Shown: positions 20,930 to 34,351, counted from the stretch's first letter. The stretch is 64,000 bases of DNA from Paraphoma chrysanthemicola (GCA_020744225.1 JAGMWG010000012.1:1240001-1304000); one strand, 5' to 3'. Notes: generated by a model not told the origin, from the sequence alone. Numbers and translations are program-made.

Positions 20930-23764
20930 TCATCTACCCACACCTGGAGCCCACTGGTGTCCGTCTTCAGCTGAAAGGCCTCTGACTGCGGTTGGCGGTG
21001 CCGTTTGCTCTGGACGAGGACTCATAGAACGACTGGTGGGCATCCCGAGCTGGCGGGAAGGCGAGTTCTTCGGACTGAGTCGCGTAGCTGCGCCTTTCAC
21101 GGCCACTCTGGCACTGTCTTCCGACGCTACGATTTGGTTCGGCTCGTGCTTTTCGAGCGTCATGGCGAAGCCCATAAAGACTTCTTTGCTCGGCGACATC
21201 AGACGAGCGCGCTCGGGATGCATGAAGCTTGGTGTTTCGACCGAGGCGCTGCGATCGACGGTGGTGCGCTGCGGGTTCGAGCTCCAGATGGGACGCTGCT
21301 CGAGCTTGCTGTCCCTGCGGTAGATGTCTGATGACATAGTCTCTTCTATTGACTCGACAGGTGTTGAGCTGCGAAAGTGATCTGTACTAGATCGAGGACT
21401 ACCCTGATGACGATCCTGGTCGAATCGGCTTCGGTTATAGCTGTCCCTACCGACCCTTCGAAGTGGGCCATGATGATCAACGTTGCCGTGGTTGTCGGAA
21501 GCAAGACCCGTTGCAGACGGCCTACGCGTGTTCGAACCATGATTCGAGCCGTGAGAGAAAGCTCCACGACCACGATGTGCTCCACGACCGAAGCCCGACC
21601 ATGCATGCGGGTTTCGCCTCTCGTTGTGATCGTCAAAAGAGCCGAAGGAGTCGTTCCATTGATAGCCATGAACTCCAGCATCCTCGTGGGACTCAGAACT
21701 GGTGCTGGTAGGCCTAAAGGAGGCTCGGGGTTTTCGATCATCGAGAGGAGCTTGATCGAACTCACTTCGTCCACTTCGCTCATAGCGGTGGATGAATGCA
21801 TTTTTTCTAGTCCCACGCTCTCGATTCGACATATCTTGGCCGTGATGCCCATGGTCAATGTCTTCGAGGAAACGCAAAGAGGTTTCTTGTTGCATGTTTT
21901 CGGAAGTAAGCATGTCTGCAGGGGCACCTTCCATGCCATACATCTCAATTTCGCCTACAGGCCGTGCAGTATAGTCCCAGGACTTGTTAGGCTTCTTGAG
22001 ATCGCGAGTCATGCCTGACTTTCGATGAGACCGGTCTAATTCGCCACGATATCGGCGGTCAATTTCTCCAATGCGATACCTTGCACCGACTTCCCGCGGG
22101 GACCAGTCTCCGTGAAATTCATCAGAAGGTACGACTGACCCTTCACCAAGACTCTTGTCATAGTGAAGATCTCTTTCACGGTGTCTGCCATGATCCGTGC
22201 CGTCTCTTCCATGAAATCCAACTTCTTCTTCTTCTGCGTGATGGATTGAAGTCCTGCCACCAAGGTAAGCAGCTTCTGTTGCAACCCGTCGTGTACGGAA
22301 TCTGTCCCAATATGAAGAGGTAGAGCTAGTCTTGATTGACTCTCTACGGGACCGTCTAAAGCCTTCGACGTCATTTGGCCTTCCTGAACGAAGAGTACGG
22401 TCACATTGAAAGTCCTGGCGGGAAAGTTTAGCTGTTGCCGGGACATGGCCAACGGTCCGGCGACGAGAGCAAGCAACAAAAGTCAAAACGCAAAGCACAT
22501 TCTTATACTCAACGCACTCTAGTCCGCTTGTCTCGGTCATCTGGCCTGCTGTCGTTGGGTACCTCGACTTCGTACTCCTCTTCTTCAATCTTGTGGTACT
22601 TTTCCACTTCATTGCGTTCGTCGCGGGCGCGCGCTGCATCGAGCATGAACCTAACAGTACCGTCCTGGCCGCGCACGCCCAAGGCTGATGTTAGTGACTG
22701 TGCATTACCCGGAGATACAATAGTGCGCGTGGCAGGCGTGAGCGGGCTCGTTGGATCAATGCCGTTGCGGGGCTTCAGACCATTGGTCCCGGTTTTGGCG
22801 TCAGAATTTGCCTCTGAAGCGTAGAGGGCATAGCGGGGAATGTTTGCAGAGGAAGCTTCCTGATTGAGACCGATGCGAATGCTGATGAATGCCTCTAGCG
22901 TGTACAAGGGCCCGACCGCGGTGGAAGCCCGGTGATGCGTGTAGAGATCTAACAGGTCGAGCAGTGTCTCCATGACAGCCGCTCGGTTGGTAGCCCACTT
23001 GCTGTACCTCATGATGCCCGCATCTACTAGCTTCGTGGTATCCATTTCATGCAAGCGCGCAGCAAGCTCGACGCATGCAATGGCAAGGGTCGGCGTAGAT
23101 TGCTTGACCGGCGCAAATGTCCTATATAGATCGATGCTCAGGTTCCAGGCAGTTTTGGCCGCATTGTTCTGGTCGAAGCGAAGCGCACGCGCGAGCTTGA
23201 CCATGAGCTTTTGTGGGTATCGGTTCCGGAAATCGAAGCCGGCGCTTTCGAGCATGAGACGTTCAAGCCCAATGATGAGCTTCGAGTGGTTATCAAAACG
23301 CTACCAACGTGTTAGTCTCCGGTAGCCTTCAATCTGCGCACCGTACCTACAGGATCATCGCTGCTCAGACTCTCTCCAGGGCCGACCTTCATATTCCAGT
23401 TGGCGCACAGGATCTCGCGGCTCTTCTTCAGCGTGTCTTCAATCTTGCATGCCGTGAAGAGCGCAGCAGCACTCGCGTCTGCCCAGTTGTACTCATTGTC
23501 CGAGTGCAGCAGTCTGAACTTGTGGTAGTAGATGACGGCCGTGTTGAATGTGCGGATGGGCAGCTGGAGTGCGCGGCGCACTTGGTCGATCCAGGCGACG
23601 CCCTGGAGACGTACGGCGTCCTCCTTCGCGTCGCTCATGTTAATATCGGCAAGGCATTTCTGGATGCGCGATTGCAGAATGTACGGTTTCGCGATTTCGA
23701 TGTACGAGGGATGCGGGCCAACGCGCTCCCGGTCGCGGTCTGACGGGGACATGACAGGCGCCAT
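20930..23764 (-). CDS. CTK2: CTDK-I cyclin subunit Ctk2, with possible long C-terminal tail
   Basis: Cyclin partner of the Ctk1 kinase, which phosphorylates Ser2 of the RNA polymerase II tail. Exon 1 (23351-23764) and exon 2 (22518-23300) encode the cyclin part: VGPHPSYIEIAKPYI, AVIYYHKFRL, ALFTACKIEDTLKK, ERLMLESAGFDFRNRYP and ATRTIVSPGN, ending near EEEEYEVEVPNDS. Without more splicing the frame stops at 22509 and gives 401 residues. A GTGCGT donor at 22517 and an acceptor CGCCAG at 22415 (103 nt, GCTAAAC branch-like site) join in phase to an open frame of 495 codons (22414-20930). That gives 893 residues with a tail rich in Arg, Asp, His and Ser. The downstream frame has no good start of its own and no other gene explains it, so I favour the long model, but only moderately. 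Start: Met at 23764 has a good context; 23752 is the alternative. Confidence 0.7.
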
Positions 23765-24360
23765 GATAGCGCGGCGGCGACAGACGTTAGCGATGCGCAA
23801 AGTTTCCTTCTGTGCGGATTATTTGGTAGTGTGGTGGAGTTAGCTCGGGTGAGGTGCTGTCGCGTCGGGTTGTGGAGTGGATTGGACATGGAATTTGTTG
23901 GAGTAGGTCATAGCTTCCATGCGGAGAGCCTTTCCTAGCGCCATCCAGTCTCATCATTCACATGCACGCCTAGCGAAGCACATGGGTTGTCAGCTGAGGT
24001 GTCTTGGTCAAAGCACGGCTGTGAATGGTGGCCACGTAGGTCTAGCGTTGATAGAATAAGATCGTGTCATTTGAAGCTTCACCTTCATTCCTGCCATTAC
24101 ACCCGTTCCCCGCCCAAATACATTGATCTTCGTCACCGCCCACAGTGGGCTTGCTATCCCGTTTAGAACTCCATGTCCCAAACCACAGGCTACTTTCAGT
24201 GAAGCGCCAAGCCCTTAATTAATGTAATAGTGAAGATTGGGTGTTCCCCTATCCCGACGAAGGACCAGAATTTTGAACTCCAAACTTCAAATGCAAATGC
24301 AGAATCGCTAAGTAGGAGCGCAACACAGCGCTATTAAAAGAAGAAGACAGAGGTTGTCTA
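23765..24360. other. intergenic, CTK2 promoter
   Basis: Six hundred bases upstream of CTK2 and downstream of ERG5, both on the minus strand. No gene seen. Confidence 0.55.
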
Positions 24361-26111
24361 TCATGCTCGCTTCTTGAAGGTGAGGAAGCAATCATCCTAT
24401 AAACGATTAGTGCGTGCACATTTTTATGGTCGAATTATTGGGCTTACCATGGGAAAGATAGTTGCGAAGACCTTGATCACCTCACTCTGGTCTGTGACCT
24501 TGTGATCCCAGTCAAGCATCATGCTAGCCTTGCCAATCATGAGCATCAGGTTGGCCTGTGCGTAGGTCTGACCGAGGCAGTAATGAGGACCAGTGCCGAA
24601 GACGAGCCAGTTCTTGGTCTGCTGGTCAGCATCGCCGGTGATCCATCGCTCAGGCTCGAACGAGTCGGGATTAGGATACGCCTCAGCATCATGCAACGCC
24701 ATATAAGTTGTAGGGATAACCATTGCGCCTTTGGGGACGGTGTACTCGGGTGTGACGGGGAAATCCTTCTTGGCGAGGTAGGGGACCATGATGACTGGGG
24801 GGCGGTATCGGAGCGTCTCCTTGACGACTGCACGAGTCCACTGGAGTTTCTCAATAGCATCAAGAGATAGAGGAGCATGGATGTCGCCATTACGCGCTTG
24901 AATGTTCTCTTCACGAACCTTCTCCAGGAACTCGGGTCGGTCGGCCATGATCTGGAAGAGCCAAGTAGCGGCAGACGATGTAGCGTCCTGAGATGCGAAA
25001 AGGAACGTGAAGATGGTCATGGAGATTTCGATGTCGCTGAACCAGCGGATGACAGTCGAGGGCTTCTCTGAGCTGTCGACCTTCTCGCCCGCCTCGATCC
25101 TCTTGCGGTACTTCTCCGACTGGATCATGTTCTCTACCCAAAAGTCGAGAATGCACTCCTTCTTGCCACCAGCAGCCATGCGAACCTTGGCCTTGGCAGC
25201 GCACTTGGAGAACTCTTCCAGGACCATATCGGCAGACTTCTTTCCATACCAGCTCTTGGTAAATGGCAAGATGATGGGGAAGTTGACAAGTTCGAGGGCA
25301 GCAGTGATCAGGTAGTAGTCGTCGGCAATCTTCTTCACAGCCTCATCCGAGCAGTAGTGGCCAACAAAGGTCCTGCAGCTGATTGCGGTGATCAAGAAGC
25401 GGAATTCTTGCATCCACGGAACGTGTTTGCCCTTGTGCTCAACTTGCGACATATTGACCCACTGCTCAAAGTATTTATTGTAAATCTCTTCCTGGCCAGG
25501 AAGATATTGTTCGAGCGCCTGGCGAGTGAAGAGGCTGTTCAGGCCCTTGCGATAATCCACGTGGGCGCGACCGTCGAGGAAGACCCAGTTCTCAGGACGG
25601 AGAAGCTTGTAGGCGGCATCGACGACGCAGGGCTTGACAAAGGCGGGCGAGTTGAAGATCTTCCGTGCCATGTCGCGGGTGGAGGCGATGACAACGAATC
25701 TGGGCAGGGCGTCAGCGTGAACACAATCAGGAGAACCGCGCGCGCGTACTTGTGGAAGACTGAGACACAGCTGAGCGGGCCAGATGCCCACTTCGCATGG
25801 TACTTGGTGAAGTCTGGTCGGACAGAGTCCAAGAATGGTCCAATGAAAGGCGCCTTCCACGCAGGGCCGACAATTGAGCCCTTGCGATAGACATACATGA
25901 CTGGGATAGGTCAGTAGAGGCTGGTGCAAAGCGTGTTGGCGTACATACACTGATCGTATGCGATAGCAAGCACCAAGAGGGTCAGAAGCAGTCTCCATAC
26001 GCTGAAGCCATCGACGACAGCGGAGAGTATGCTGTTGGAATTGAAGTTCGTTATCATATGGGCAACCTTGGCGTCTGCCGTGGGCGAAACAAAGCTCGCG
26101 TTGACCACCAT
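24361..26111 (-). CDS. ERG5: sterol C-22 desaturase, cytochrome P450 CYP61
   Basis: Introduces the C-22 double bond late in ergosterol synthesis in the endoplasmic reticulum. Four exons (25949-26111, 25750-25900, 24448-25699, 24361-24396) encode 533 residues, normal for CYP61. The N-terminus carries a membrane anchor (VWRLLLTLLVLAIAYDQF). After it come YRKGSIVGPAWKAPF and SGPLSCVSVFHKFVVIASTR, both built across introns. The I-helix region has FLFASQDATSSA. KETLRYRPPV contains ExxR, and FEPERW precedes the haem loop FGTGPHYCLGQ, whose cysteine is at about 479. The final exon of twelve codons supplies DDCFLTFKKRA, the family's standard ending. The first donor GTATGT was chosen because it alone keeps the frame into YVYRKGS. 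Confidence 0.95.
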
Positions 26112-27215
26112 CTTGAGGTTCTAGGAATTTTGCGCGGCGCAAGAAGACAACCAGAGAGAGGGCGCGATGGTCGCGGCGGGAGTGCGGGCGGACAGGCAAG
26201 ATATGGTCACCCGAGGACTGTTGACAAGGCGGAAACGGACATACGAAGAGAAAAGGGTCTTTAATTGCAGACGTGCATCTTAGCCACTGCGAGTGATGTG
26301 ATTGACTTGGGACCCTCCTATTGCAGAGCGCTAGCGCCGAATAGTACTAGACCCCGAAATCTCGGGTCGCGGGTACTCTTCTGCCGCTGGGCGTTGAGTA
26401 ATGGGGCCATGGTACGAAGTACAGCGCGGAAGTCGGCGGATACGTCGCACGAGGTGCGATGGAATCAAGCTGAAAATCGAGCAAGGCGACAATTCGACAT
26501 GGATGTATGGTTTGTTTCATGTTGGTGAGCTGCAGCGTTCACGTTGGCACTTGTCTCAGATCTGAGCGCCGCCGCAGTGGTCCAGGCACACGTCCAATCG
26601 GCGTAGACAGCCGCGCCTGACCACATCGTGGTTCGCAAATCGCATGTTCATCATCTCACATGAGTGGAGCTGGTCTCTCACGTGCCCGTCGTTTTGAGCT
26701 CAGCCTTGTCATGGTGTCATCTGTCGTGTCGTTGTGCTGCGACGAGCCGCCGCCTACATGCGATAGAGTTCCGCTGAATAGTTTGATAACGACTCCCAGG
26801 CTAAATGAGCTCATGATCAACGATTTACAGTTCAATACATAGCGCAGGACACCACCCGTGCTGATTGTCTCTGCACATCTTTGCTTTTCTGTGTATCTAC
26901 TATGCTTTGACCAATTACCAAATACGCGTGCAGAAATGCAATGCTTGACGGTGAGGATAAATGCGCATCGCTGGCACATGTACCAGAAGGCACTCTCACG
27001 TGGGATACCTGACTTCATCGGCATACAGTGTCGTGGAGGAAGCCAATCTAGATCATGTTGCTCATCCTAGACTCTGCGAGGACTTCTACTCAGACATCGT
27101 AGATGCCACTGAGTGAGCGCGGTGCTAGCGTGCCCCACTTAATTCCCAGCGCGTCTCGACGCGTCACACGATGTCAGCTGCCCACCGCACATATGCAACA
27201 CAGAAATGGATTGAC
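26112..27215. other. intergenic, divergent ERG5 / PMS1
   Basis: 1.1 kb shared upstream region. I looked for sterol-response-like sites and saw none I would defend. No open frame looks coding. Confidence 0.5.
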
Positions 27216-30200
27216 ATGGCCACCATCAAGCCCATAGAGGGCCGCTCCGTGCACCAAATACAGTCGGGACAGGTCATTGTCGACTTGCAGTCTGTTTGCA
27301 AAGAGCTGGTCGAGAACAGTATAGATGCGGGTGCTACATCAGTCGGTATGCACTTTCGCCCCGCTTGAGGGTGCATGAAGGCACCATGACTGACATGCGA
27401 TTCAGAGGTTCGCTTCAAGAATTATGGCCTGGATGCCGTAGAGGTGCAGGACAACGGGGCCGGCATTTCTCCCGCAGACTACGACACAATCGCTCTCAAG
27501 CACTACACCTCGAAACTTGCCTCGTACGATGACCTCTCCTCCCTGCAAACCTTCGGCTTCCGTGGCGAAGCTCTCTCGTCGCTATGCGCCCTCTCCAACT
27601 TTCACATTGTCACCGCCCGCGCGGCTGACGGCTCAAAGGGCACGAAGCTGGAATTCGAGCAGTCCGGCAAGCTGAAGGGAACATCGGTCGTGGCAGCCAA
27701 GCAGGGCACAACTGTGGTGGTGGAGACACTTTTCCACAATCTTCCCGTGAGGCGCAAGGAGCTGGAGAAGAATGTCAAGCGAGAGTACAACAAAGTGCTC
27801 CAATTGCTGAATGCCTATGCCTGCATCAGCGTGGGCGTCAAGTTCTCCGTTAGCAACCTCGTACCGAAAGGGTAAGTAGGAAATGACCTGGATAGAGGAC
27901 AAGCCCTTTGACGCTTAGTAGGAAGAAGACGGTCGCTTTTTCGACCAATGCGAATGCCACTACACGGGATAATATCTCGAACGTGTACGGAGCAAAGACC
28001 ATTGCAGCGTTGATTCCTCTTGATCTTGCATTCGAATTGGATCCCTCTGATCGACCTTATGGCACACAGACTGCACGCAGTTGGAGTACACAAGAGGATG
28101 GCGGTTCTCGCACAGTGAAGATCGTCGGCCATATCTCCCGTCCGGTGGTCGGCGAAGGGCGTCAAACACCAGACCGACAAATGTTCTTCGTCAACTCTCG
28201 CCCATGTAATCTTCCCCAAGTCGCCAAAGCAATCAACGAAGTCTACAAGTCCTACAACATTACTCAGTCGGCTTTCATCTTTGCGAACATCCTGCTAGAC
28301 ACAAACGCATATGATGTCAATGTCAGCCCCGACAAGAGGACGATCATGTTGCATGATCAAACGGCCTTGTTAGAGACCCTTAAGGATGCGCTGCTGAATC
28401 TGTTTGAGGGCCACGATCAGAGCGTCCCTCAGGCGCAGCTCCCTGCAAGAAAGACGATCACCAGTGCCTTCAAGACCCCCACTCTCGTCCCAAGGGACAG
28501 CACGGAGTCAGCTGCAGTAAATGACCGTAGCGAAACTGACCGACTTGTACCTCGCAAAGAATCGATAAGAGATGATGACAACCATGCTCAGACCGAGACC
28601 TCTGACGGCGCTCAACTTCCCGGTTTTGTCAAAGCGAGCCTGATTGAAAGTTTCGCAGAGCGAAACTTGGATGACAGAATTAAGCGTGCACCTGTCAGGC
28701 GACGTGGGGACATTTCGCCTGAGCACGGCCAGACGACAGAAGCACCAGTGTCACATCTGAATGCTCAGCGTACCAGCGTATCTCCAGGGCGCGCGGCTGA
28801 GCGCGCGGCAACTCCCCCTCGTCCAAGATCCCAATCTCCTCTTTTTGAACCAGAGCAATTTGATTCTCCTGTACCTATTCGTGCAGCACAAGCGTCCAAA
28901 GCTGTCGAGGACTTCAATGCGCGCATGGCTTCACAACAGCGTCGATCAGCAGAGCCAGCGAAGTCACCTGGTGCACCAAGTACGACAGAAATATTAGAGC
29001 GCCGTGACGAAGAGCCAGTTCCATCTATTGGGCAGACGCCGCAAAGAATGTTATCGCAAAGCACAATACAGAATGCCTTCGATCGCATGCGACCCATGCG
29101 CACACCAGCGCAGGAGGCGACCATCACCATCGGCGACACGACGACCATCTCGACCATCGGAAGTGGAAGCAACTCTCGTTCGGCTAAGCGCGCTTGTATA
29201 CATACGCCAAAGTTCTCCTTGACTGGCACGCCACTCAATCAGAATCCTAAGCAGCCGCTCTTCATGAAAGCTCTGCGCGGGTTTGCAGCGCCCGGAACGC
29301 AAATAGAGAGCAGTGACGTTGACTCTGACGAGGAGCAAGACAGTAATATGCCTGACGCGCCCGCACGATCCCCATCGCCGCACAAGCGCAAGCCGACCAA
29401 GGCTTTCGAAGAGCCTAGTAATGATGATCTTGCGATATCATCAAGTGCCGGTCCACCTCCGCGGGTGGCGGATCCAGAGGTCGATCCTTTAGATGGTAAC
29501 TCTATGCTTGAGGAGATGAACCCTGCAGACGACGAGTCTGACGATGAGTACATTGACGAAGAAGAGAAGAAAGCAAGAGAAGAGGCCAAGATTGCGAAGC
29601 TCATTACCGAAGCAGAAGAGGCTGCTGCTCGACCAACGGAAGCGAACCTCAAGCGCGCGAGCAAGCTCTTCAAAGTCTCGCAGAGCAGGTATCAAACCAT
29701 CAACCTTGAGCGTACCATGGAAATAGATGTTGATGCAATAGTCCGATATCTGCAGCAGCTCACTGTTGCACGTGAAGCTTCTAGTGCTGAGCACGAGAGA
29801 AGCCATATACCAACCAGTACACAGCTCAACAAAGAAGACCCAGAGGAACGTCTGAGTTTGACGGTGACCAAGCAAGATTTCAACGAGATGAGAATCATCG
29901 GTCAGTTCAATCTTGGCTTCATCATTGCCGTTCGCCCTCCGACTTCGACAAGTTCGACGTCAGATCTCTTCATCATCGACCAGCACGCGAGCGACGAAAA
30001 GTACAATTTCGAACGCCTGTCTACTACCACAACCTTGGTGTCGCAGCGCCTCGTCCACCCTCATCCCCTCGAACTAACTGCGGTCGAGGAAGAGCTTATC
30101 CTTGCGAACCAACATGCCCTTGTCGCAAACGGCTTCATTGTCGAAATGAACACCTCCGATGACCTCGACTCCGGCCACCGCGCTAAGCTGACCTCCCTTC

Positions 30201-30583
30201 CCATGTCAAGAGAGGTAACTTTCACGCCAACGGATCTGGAAGAACTTCTCGCTCTTGTTTTCGACAATCCTCCATCATCGTCGATGGCGACATCAACACA
30301 TATTCCGCGTCCTAGTAAGGTCAGGAAGCTGCTTGCTAGCCGCGCTTGCAGGAGTTCGGTTATGATTGGTAAAACACTGAAAACTGCTCGCATGAAGGAG
30401 ATTGTGAGGCATATGGGAAGCATGGACAAGCCATGGAGCTGTCCGCATGGGCGGCCTACCATGAGGCACTTATTTGGGTTGGAGAAATGGGAAGGTTGGA
30501 GTGAGGGTGATGGCGTTATTGGAGTCGATAAGAAGGGCGAGCAGGCCGACTGGGCTGGCTTCATGAACAAGCACAAGCGATGA
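27216..30583 (+). CDS. PMS1: DNA mismatch repair endonuclease subunit Pms1 (MutL homologue)
   Basis: Forms MutL-alpha with Mlh1 and nicks the new strand during mismatch repair. Three exons (27216-27345, 27406-27871, 27922-30583) encode 1085 residues. The start at 27216 gives MATIKPIEGRSVHQIQSG, the usual N-terminus; an in-frame Met 45 bases upstream is less likely. ATPase motifs: ELVENSIDAGATS, VQDNGAGI and GFRGEALSSLCAL; the transducer has HNLPVRRKELEKN. A long disordered linker (about residues 390-800) is Ser/Pro/acid-rich. The C-terminal domain has NLGFII, the endonuclease metal site DQHASDEKYNFE at about 885, ACRSSVMIGK and CPHGRPTMRHL. Catalytic and zinc-site motifs are complete, so the protein should be active. 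Confidence 0.96.
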
Positions 30584-31575
30584 CCGAGGACCAGTATTCC
30601 TATATATCTGCTAGTAATGGGCATTGATACTGTAGCATTACACCAGTACCGTTCTCAGATAATGACATAGTACTATCGTGGTCATTTCATATACTTCCCT
30701 ACCGAAGTGATAAATTATTTACAGCAGTAGTACAATATTTTGTGCCTGTTACACTTATCGGGTTGACGACAGTGAGAATCTGCAGGACAACAACCTTTCA
30801 GTACCCGGCTCGTGTTGAAGTCACTCATCCGCACAAATCATCACAGTAGTAAGGTTAAACGAATCGCCCACTGTCAAATTGCCTTCAGACCCACTTTTGC
30901 TGGATCATAATCGATTCGCGCTCGTTGTATAGGTGTTGATGTACTAGGTCGATATCAAGCATGAAATATGACTCCCCTCGCACGCGGCACACCGGATATC
31001 CCTTCTGCGACTAGACGGCTCGGACTACACAGATGTTCAATGGAGGGTTAGAGATTATGAGACTCTGTTACGTCGTGTTGGATCACAGACGATGTCTATT
31101 GGGACAAACAATTTATTGCAGCACTGTTGGATGAGCATCGATACGTATAAAGTCTCACAAAGGGACAACTCGTGAAGAAGTACCTTCTTTTCCACGCCAC
31201 CAGCACCTTGCAATCTGCTCAGTCGATGCGAATCTTCATCATTTCTTGAATATCGCACCAGCATGCAATCATAGCCACTGTATTCGAAGAAAGAGAAGCT
31301 GCAGCTAGATGCGCTTGAAGATGCTAAGATGCGGAGGGATACCGCTGCAGCGTGAAATGTTCTTGACCATCCACGAGACGTTGTCAGCAACACGCAACAT
31401 TTTTGTGCGCTGGATTTAGTGCAATCACTACATAAACCAGGGCTCTAACCAAGCTGCAGACATAACAAGGGCCGTCCACAATCTCCAAGCTCACCTCTTG
31501 AAACGAAAACTCTCCGCCTTATTCACATCTCACGCCTCACTCTCCCAGCTACTCCAAACACGACTCCCCCTTCCT
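30584..31575. other. intergenic between converging genes
   Basis: About 1 kb with no convincing coding frame on either strand. The last 100 bases, next to the oxidase stop, are C-rich on the plus strand. Confidence 0.55.
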
Positions 31576-33793
31576 TTACACCCTACACAATCTCCCATCC
31601 TGCACAACAATCCCCTTTCTCCTCTCACCATCCAAATCCCTAACCTCCCACTCCTCACTCCCCACACCCCCAATCGCCCAAAACACACCTTCAGGATCAT
31701 ACATCTTCTTCACACCCATCAAACGCTCATGATTACTCCCATAGAACGCCCGTTTCCAATCCCAATCCTGCGCATCGCCTTCGTTGATATAGCTCCCACT
31801 CCCCGGCGTCACGTCTCGCCACACCTGCATGTACGCCTGCAAGCGGTCGTGTTCGGCAGTCAAGTCCTCGCGAGATAAGATGGGGCTTTTGCCGTCCCAG
31901 TGCTCGTTGCCCTTGTATGCTTGGGCGTGTAGGACGGTTGTGCGGAACGCGGGGTTTACGGCGTTGGAGGGGTTGCCGGATAGTGAAGCGATAGGGGCGT
32001 AGTTCATGCCGTGAAAGGTGTAGTTTCCTTGTTCAACGACGTGCCGGATGGCGTCGTGGGCTTGTGTGAGTGCAGATGGTGTAGCGAAGTTGTTGCGCGC
32101 GAAGAAGCGCGATGCGATGAGTGTGTGGCCTGTTGTCTCGCCGAGGGTACGTTGTGCCAGGCGTGGATGAGATGAGGATGGTGGGTAGGGATTGTGGTTG
32201 TGTGCTAGGGAGCGTTTGAGTGTTGGAATGGGGATGGGGATGCCGAGATTGTTGAGGTTTTCGAGTAACGGGCGGATGAATTCGCGATACTGTGCCATGG
32301 ATTTATTGGGTAGGGATATGCTGACTGTGAAGGTTAGGCCGTTGGCGCTGCCTTCGGGGTAGATGAAGTTGTAGCCTAGGCCGCCGGCATCGCAAATGGC
32401 GATTGCGTACTCCCAGTAGGCGTGCATGCCAGCCCAGAAGGTCTCGGTTGAGATGCTGGTGTTGGAGCCGCGAGGTGGTGTGGTAGAGAAGCGTATGCTG
32501 CCGGAGACGAGAGGAGTGCTGGGAAAGGCCTTGACTACGACAGATGTGATGACTCCAAATGTACCTGTGTCGTCTTATCAGTATCGTCTCAACTTTCAGA
32601 AATTCCGTAGACGTCCAAGACTTTCCACCGTAGACATCCTCACTGCATGAAGGAAAGCCACTCACCGCCACCACCACCTCTAAACGCCCAAAACAAATCC
32701 TCATTCAACCCCTCATGCATCTCAACCACCCGCCCATCCGCCGTCACCGCCGTCAACGCCAACACCTGATCCGCCGCCAATCCATAATAGCTCGTAAAAC
32801 TACTGTGTCCGCCCCCTTGCAAAAACCCTCCAGCAATTCCCACCGTACTCCCACCAGCAACAATAAACGTCATTCCCTTCTGCCTCATCAGCGTACTCCC
32901 CTCATACGCCTGTGTGCCTGCCGAATACGCCACCGCTCGCCCCGAGTATCCTCCCCCAGGCGATGTATAATTTGGATAATAAGCCAAGTCTTTGAGACCA
33001 TGTATCCAGATACCCAGTGCGTAACCGCCGATACTCTTCCCATTGAAGTCGTGTCCAGAGTTTTTGATCACGAGACGGATATTATTGTTGCGTGCAAAGT
33101 TGATGGCAAGTTGTATGTGACGGATGGTCAACGCGCGGACGACATAGGCCGGGTATCCGCCTTGGGTGCATGTGGAGTTTGGGAACGAGGTCGGTGGGCA
33201 GGTGGAGCCGGAGGCCCATTGGGACATGATGCTTGTTGGGTCGTCGGAACTTGCTTGCGTTAGCGGGGGATATTCGCGTGTGAATAGGAAATAGAAGGTG
33301 AGTTTACGAGGCGTTGAAGACATCCTAGCCATGCTATCTTCCAGGCATGCAGTGCTCGCAAAAGTCGTGTCCATCTTCATAACCCCGAAAGATGCAGAAC
33401 TCATTCAAACCCAATACACCACATTCAAATCACCTCAAAATATGAAGTCTCTACTTACTGTAAATTCATCCCTGCCCAATTCGCCTTCAGACTCTCACAT
33501 TTCCTCGCATCATACCCGTCGCCCTCATAACACACACTCGCCAAAGGCCTTGGTTTCAGCAAAACACCTCCCAGTGTCTCATTGAATGCATTCCAATCTT
33601 GCTCGCTCGGCCAGTCTGCATCGCCAGGCACAGTCTTGCACTGCTTCTTCGCAGTGGCATTTGACGCCGCAGCGAATCGTAACGCTGGATGAGCTTGCGC
33701 ATCCGTGTCGCTGAGTTGGTCACGTTCCCAGGCGAAGTTGAGGGCGAGGATGTGCAAGGGTAGGAAGAGTGTGATGAAAATGGTGGGAAGCAT
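31576..33793 (-). CDS. secreted FAD-linked oxidoreductase (berberine-bridge / VAO family)
   Basis: Extracellular flavoenzyme; the group includes isoamyl-alcohol oxidase-like and sugar or alkaloid oxidases, and the substrate cannot be told. Three exons (33459-33793, 32666-33249, 31576-32564) encode 635 residues. Residues 1-17 are a signal peptide (MLPTIFITLFLPLHILA). The FAD-binding PCMH domain has VIKNSGHDFNGKS, where the His is the usual site of covalent flavin linkage, then VAGGSTVGIAGGFLQGGGHS, and WAFRGGGGGTFGVIT across intron 2. The BBE-type C-terminus has YINEGD and FYGSNHERLMGVKKMYDPEG and ends RLCRV. Intron 1 is 209 nt (33250-33458), much longer than most in the window. Codon usage and motifs look normal, with no break. 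Confidence 0.88.
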
Positions 33794-34351
33794 GGTTATG
33801 TTTAGGGCGATGCAAGGAGCTGGTGGAAAGTGAGTACGTTTGACACTGTGCCTACTAGACGATCTCTTATACCACCACCACCACACTTCATCTACCAGGC
33901 GCAAACTTCCATCTTGACTCTCGTGTTGGATGCAGCTTACGCCCTCCCTATGCTCGTGCATGTGGGGCCGTGGCCGCGAATCCCATGTGGTGAGCACGAG
34001 GTCGTGGAAATCGTATCTAGATACTCTATATCCCTGTTTAGTCCCACCACAAACCGCAATGCCGGGAAGAGATTGATATGTGCCTCGCCTTCAACCGGGT
34101 ATGCGAATACACTTGCCACTATTTTCGGCTATTAGCAGGCCACGAATGTGTTTCGTCCTGGTAAGACTTGAAAGTGGAGCAAGGGACGCTGATCTCGACA
34201 AATGATGATGCGACATGGTATTGACAGATAGGTATAACGAGAAAGGGTGAAGGGTTGCAATTCATTGTACAAGTGATCCGTGGACCTTAGCCATCCACTC
34301 CTCAACTGACACCAAACATAAAGTTACATCCATGCAATCGCGACCGAAGAA
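33794..34351. other. intergenic, oxidase promoter
   Basis: 560 bases upstream of the FAD oxidase and downstream of LAT1, both on the minus strand. No gene seen. Confidence 0.55.

Noticed and set aside
22036..22479. 147-codon minus-strand frame as an alternative exon of CTK2
   Set aside because: It can be reached with the acceptor CAACAG, but it stops after 148 codons, while another frame in the same place stays open for 495 codons.
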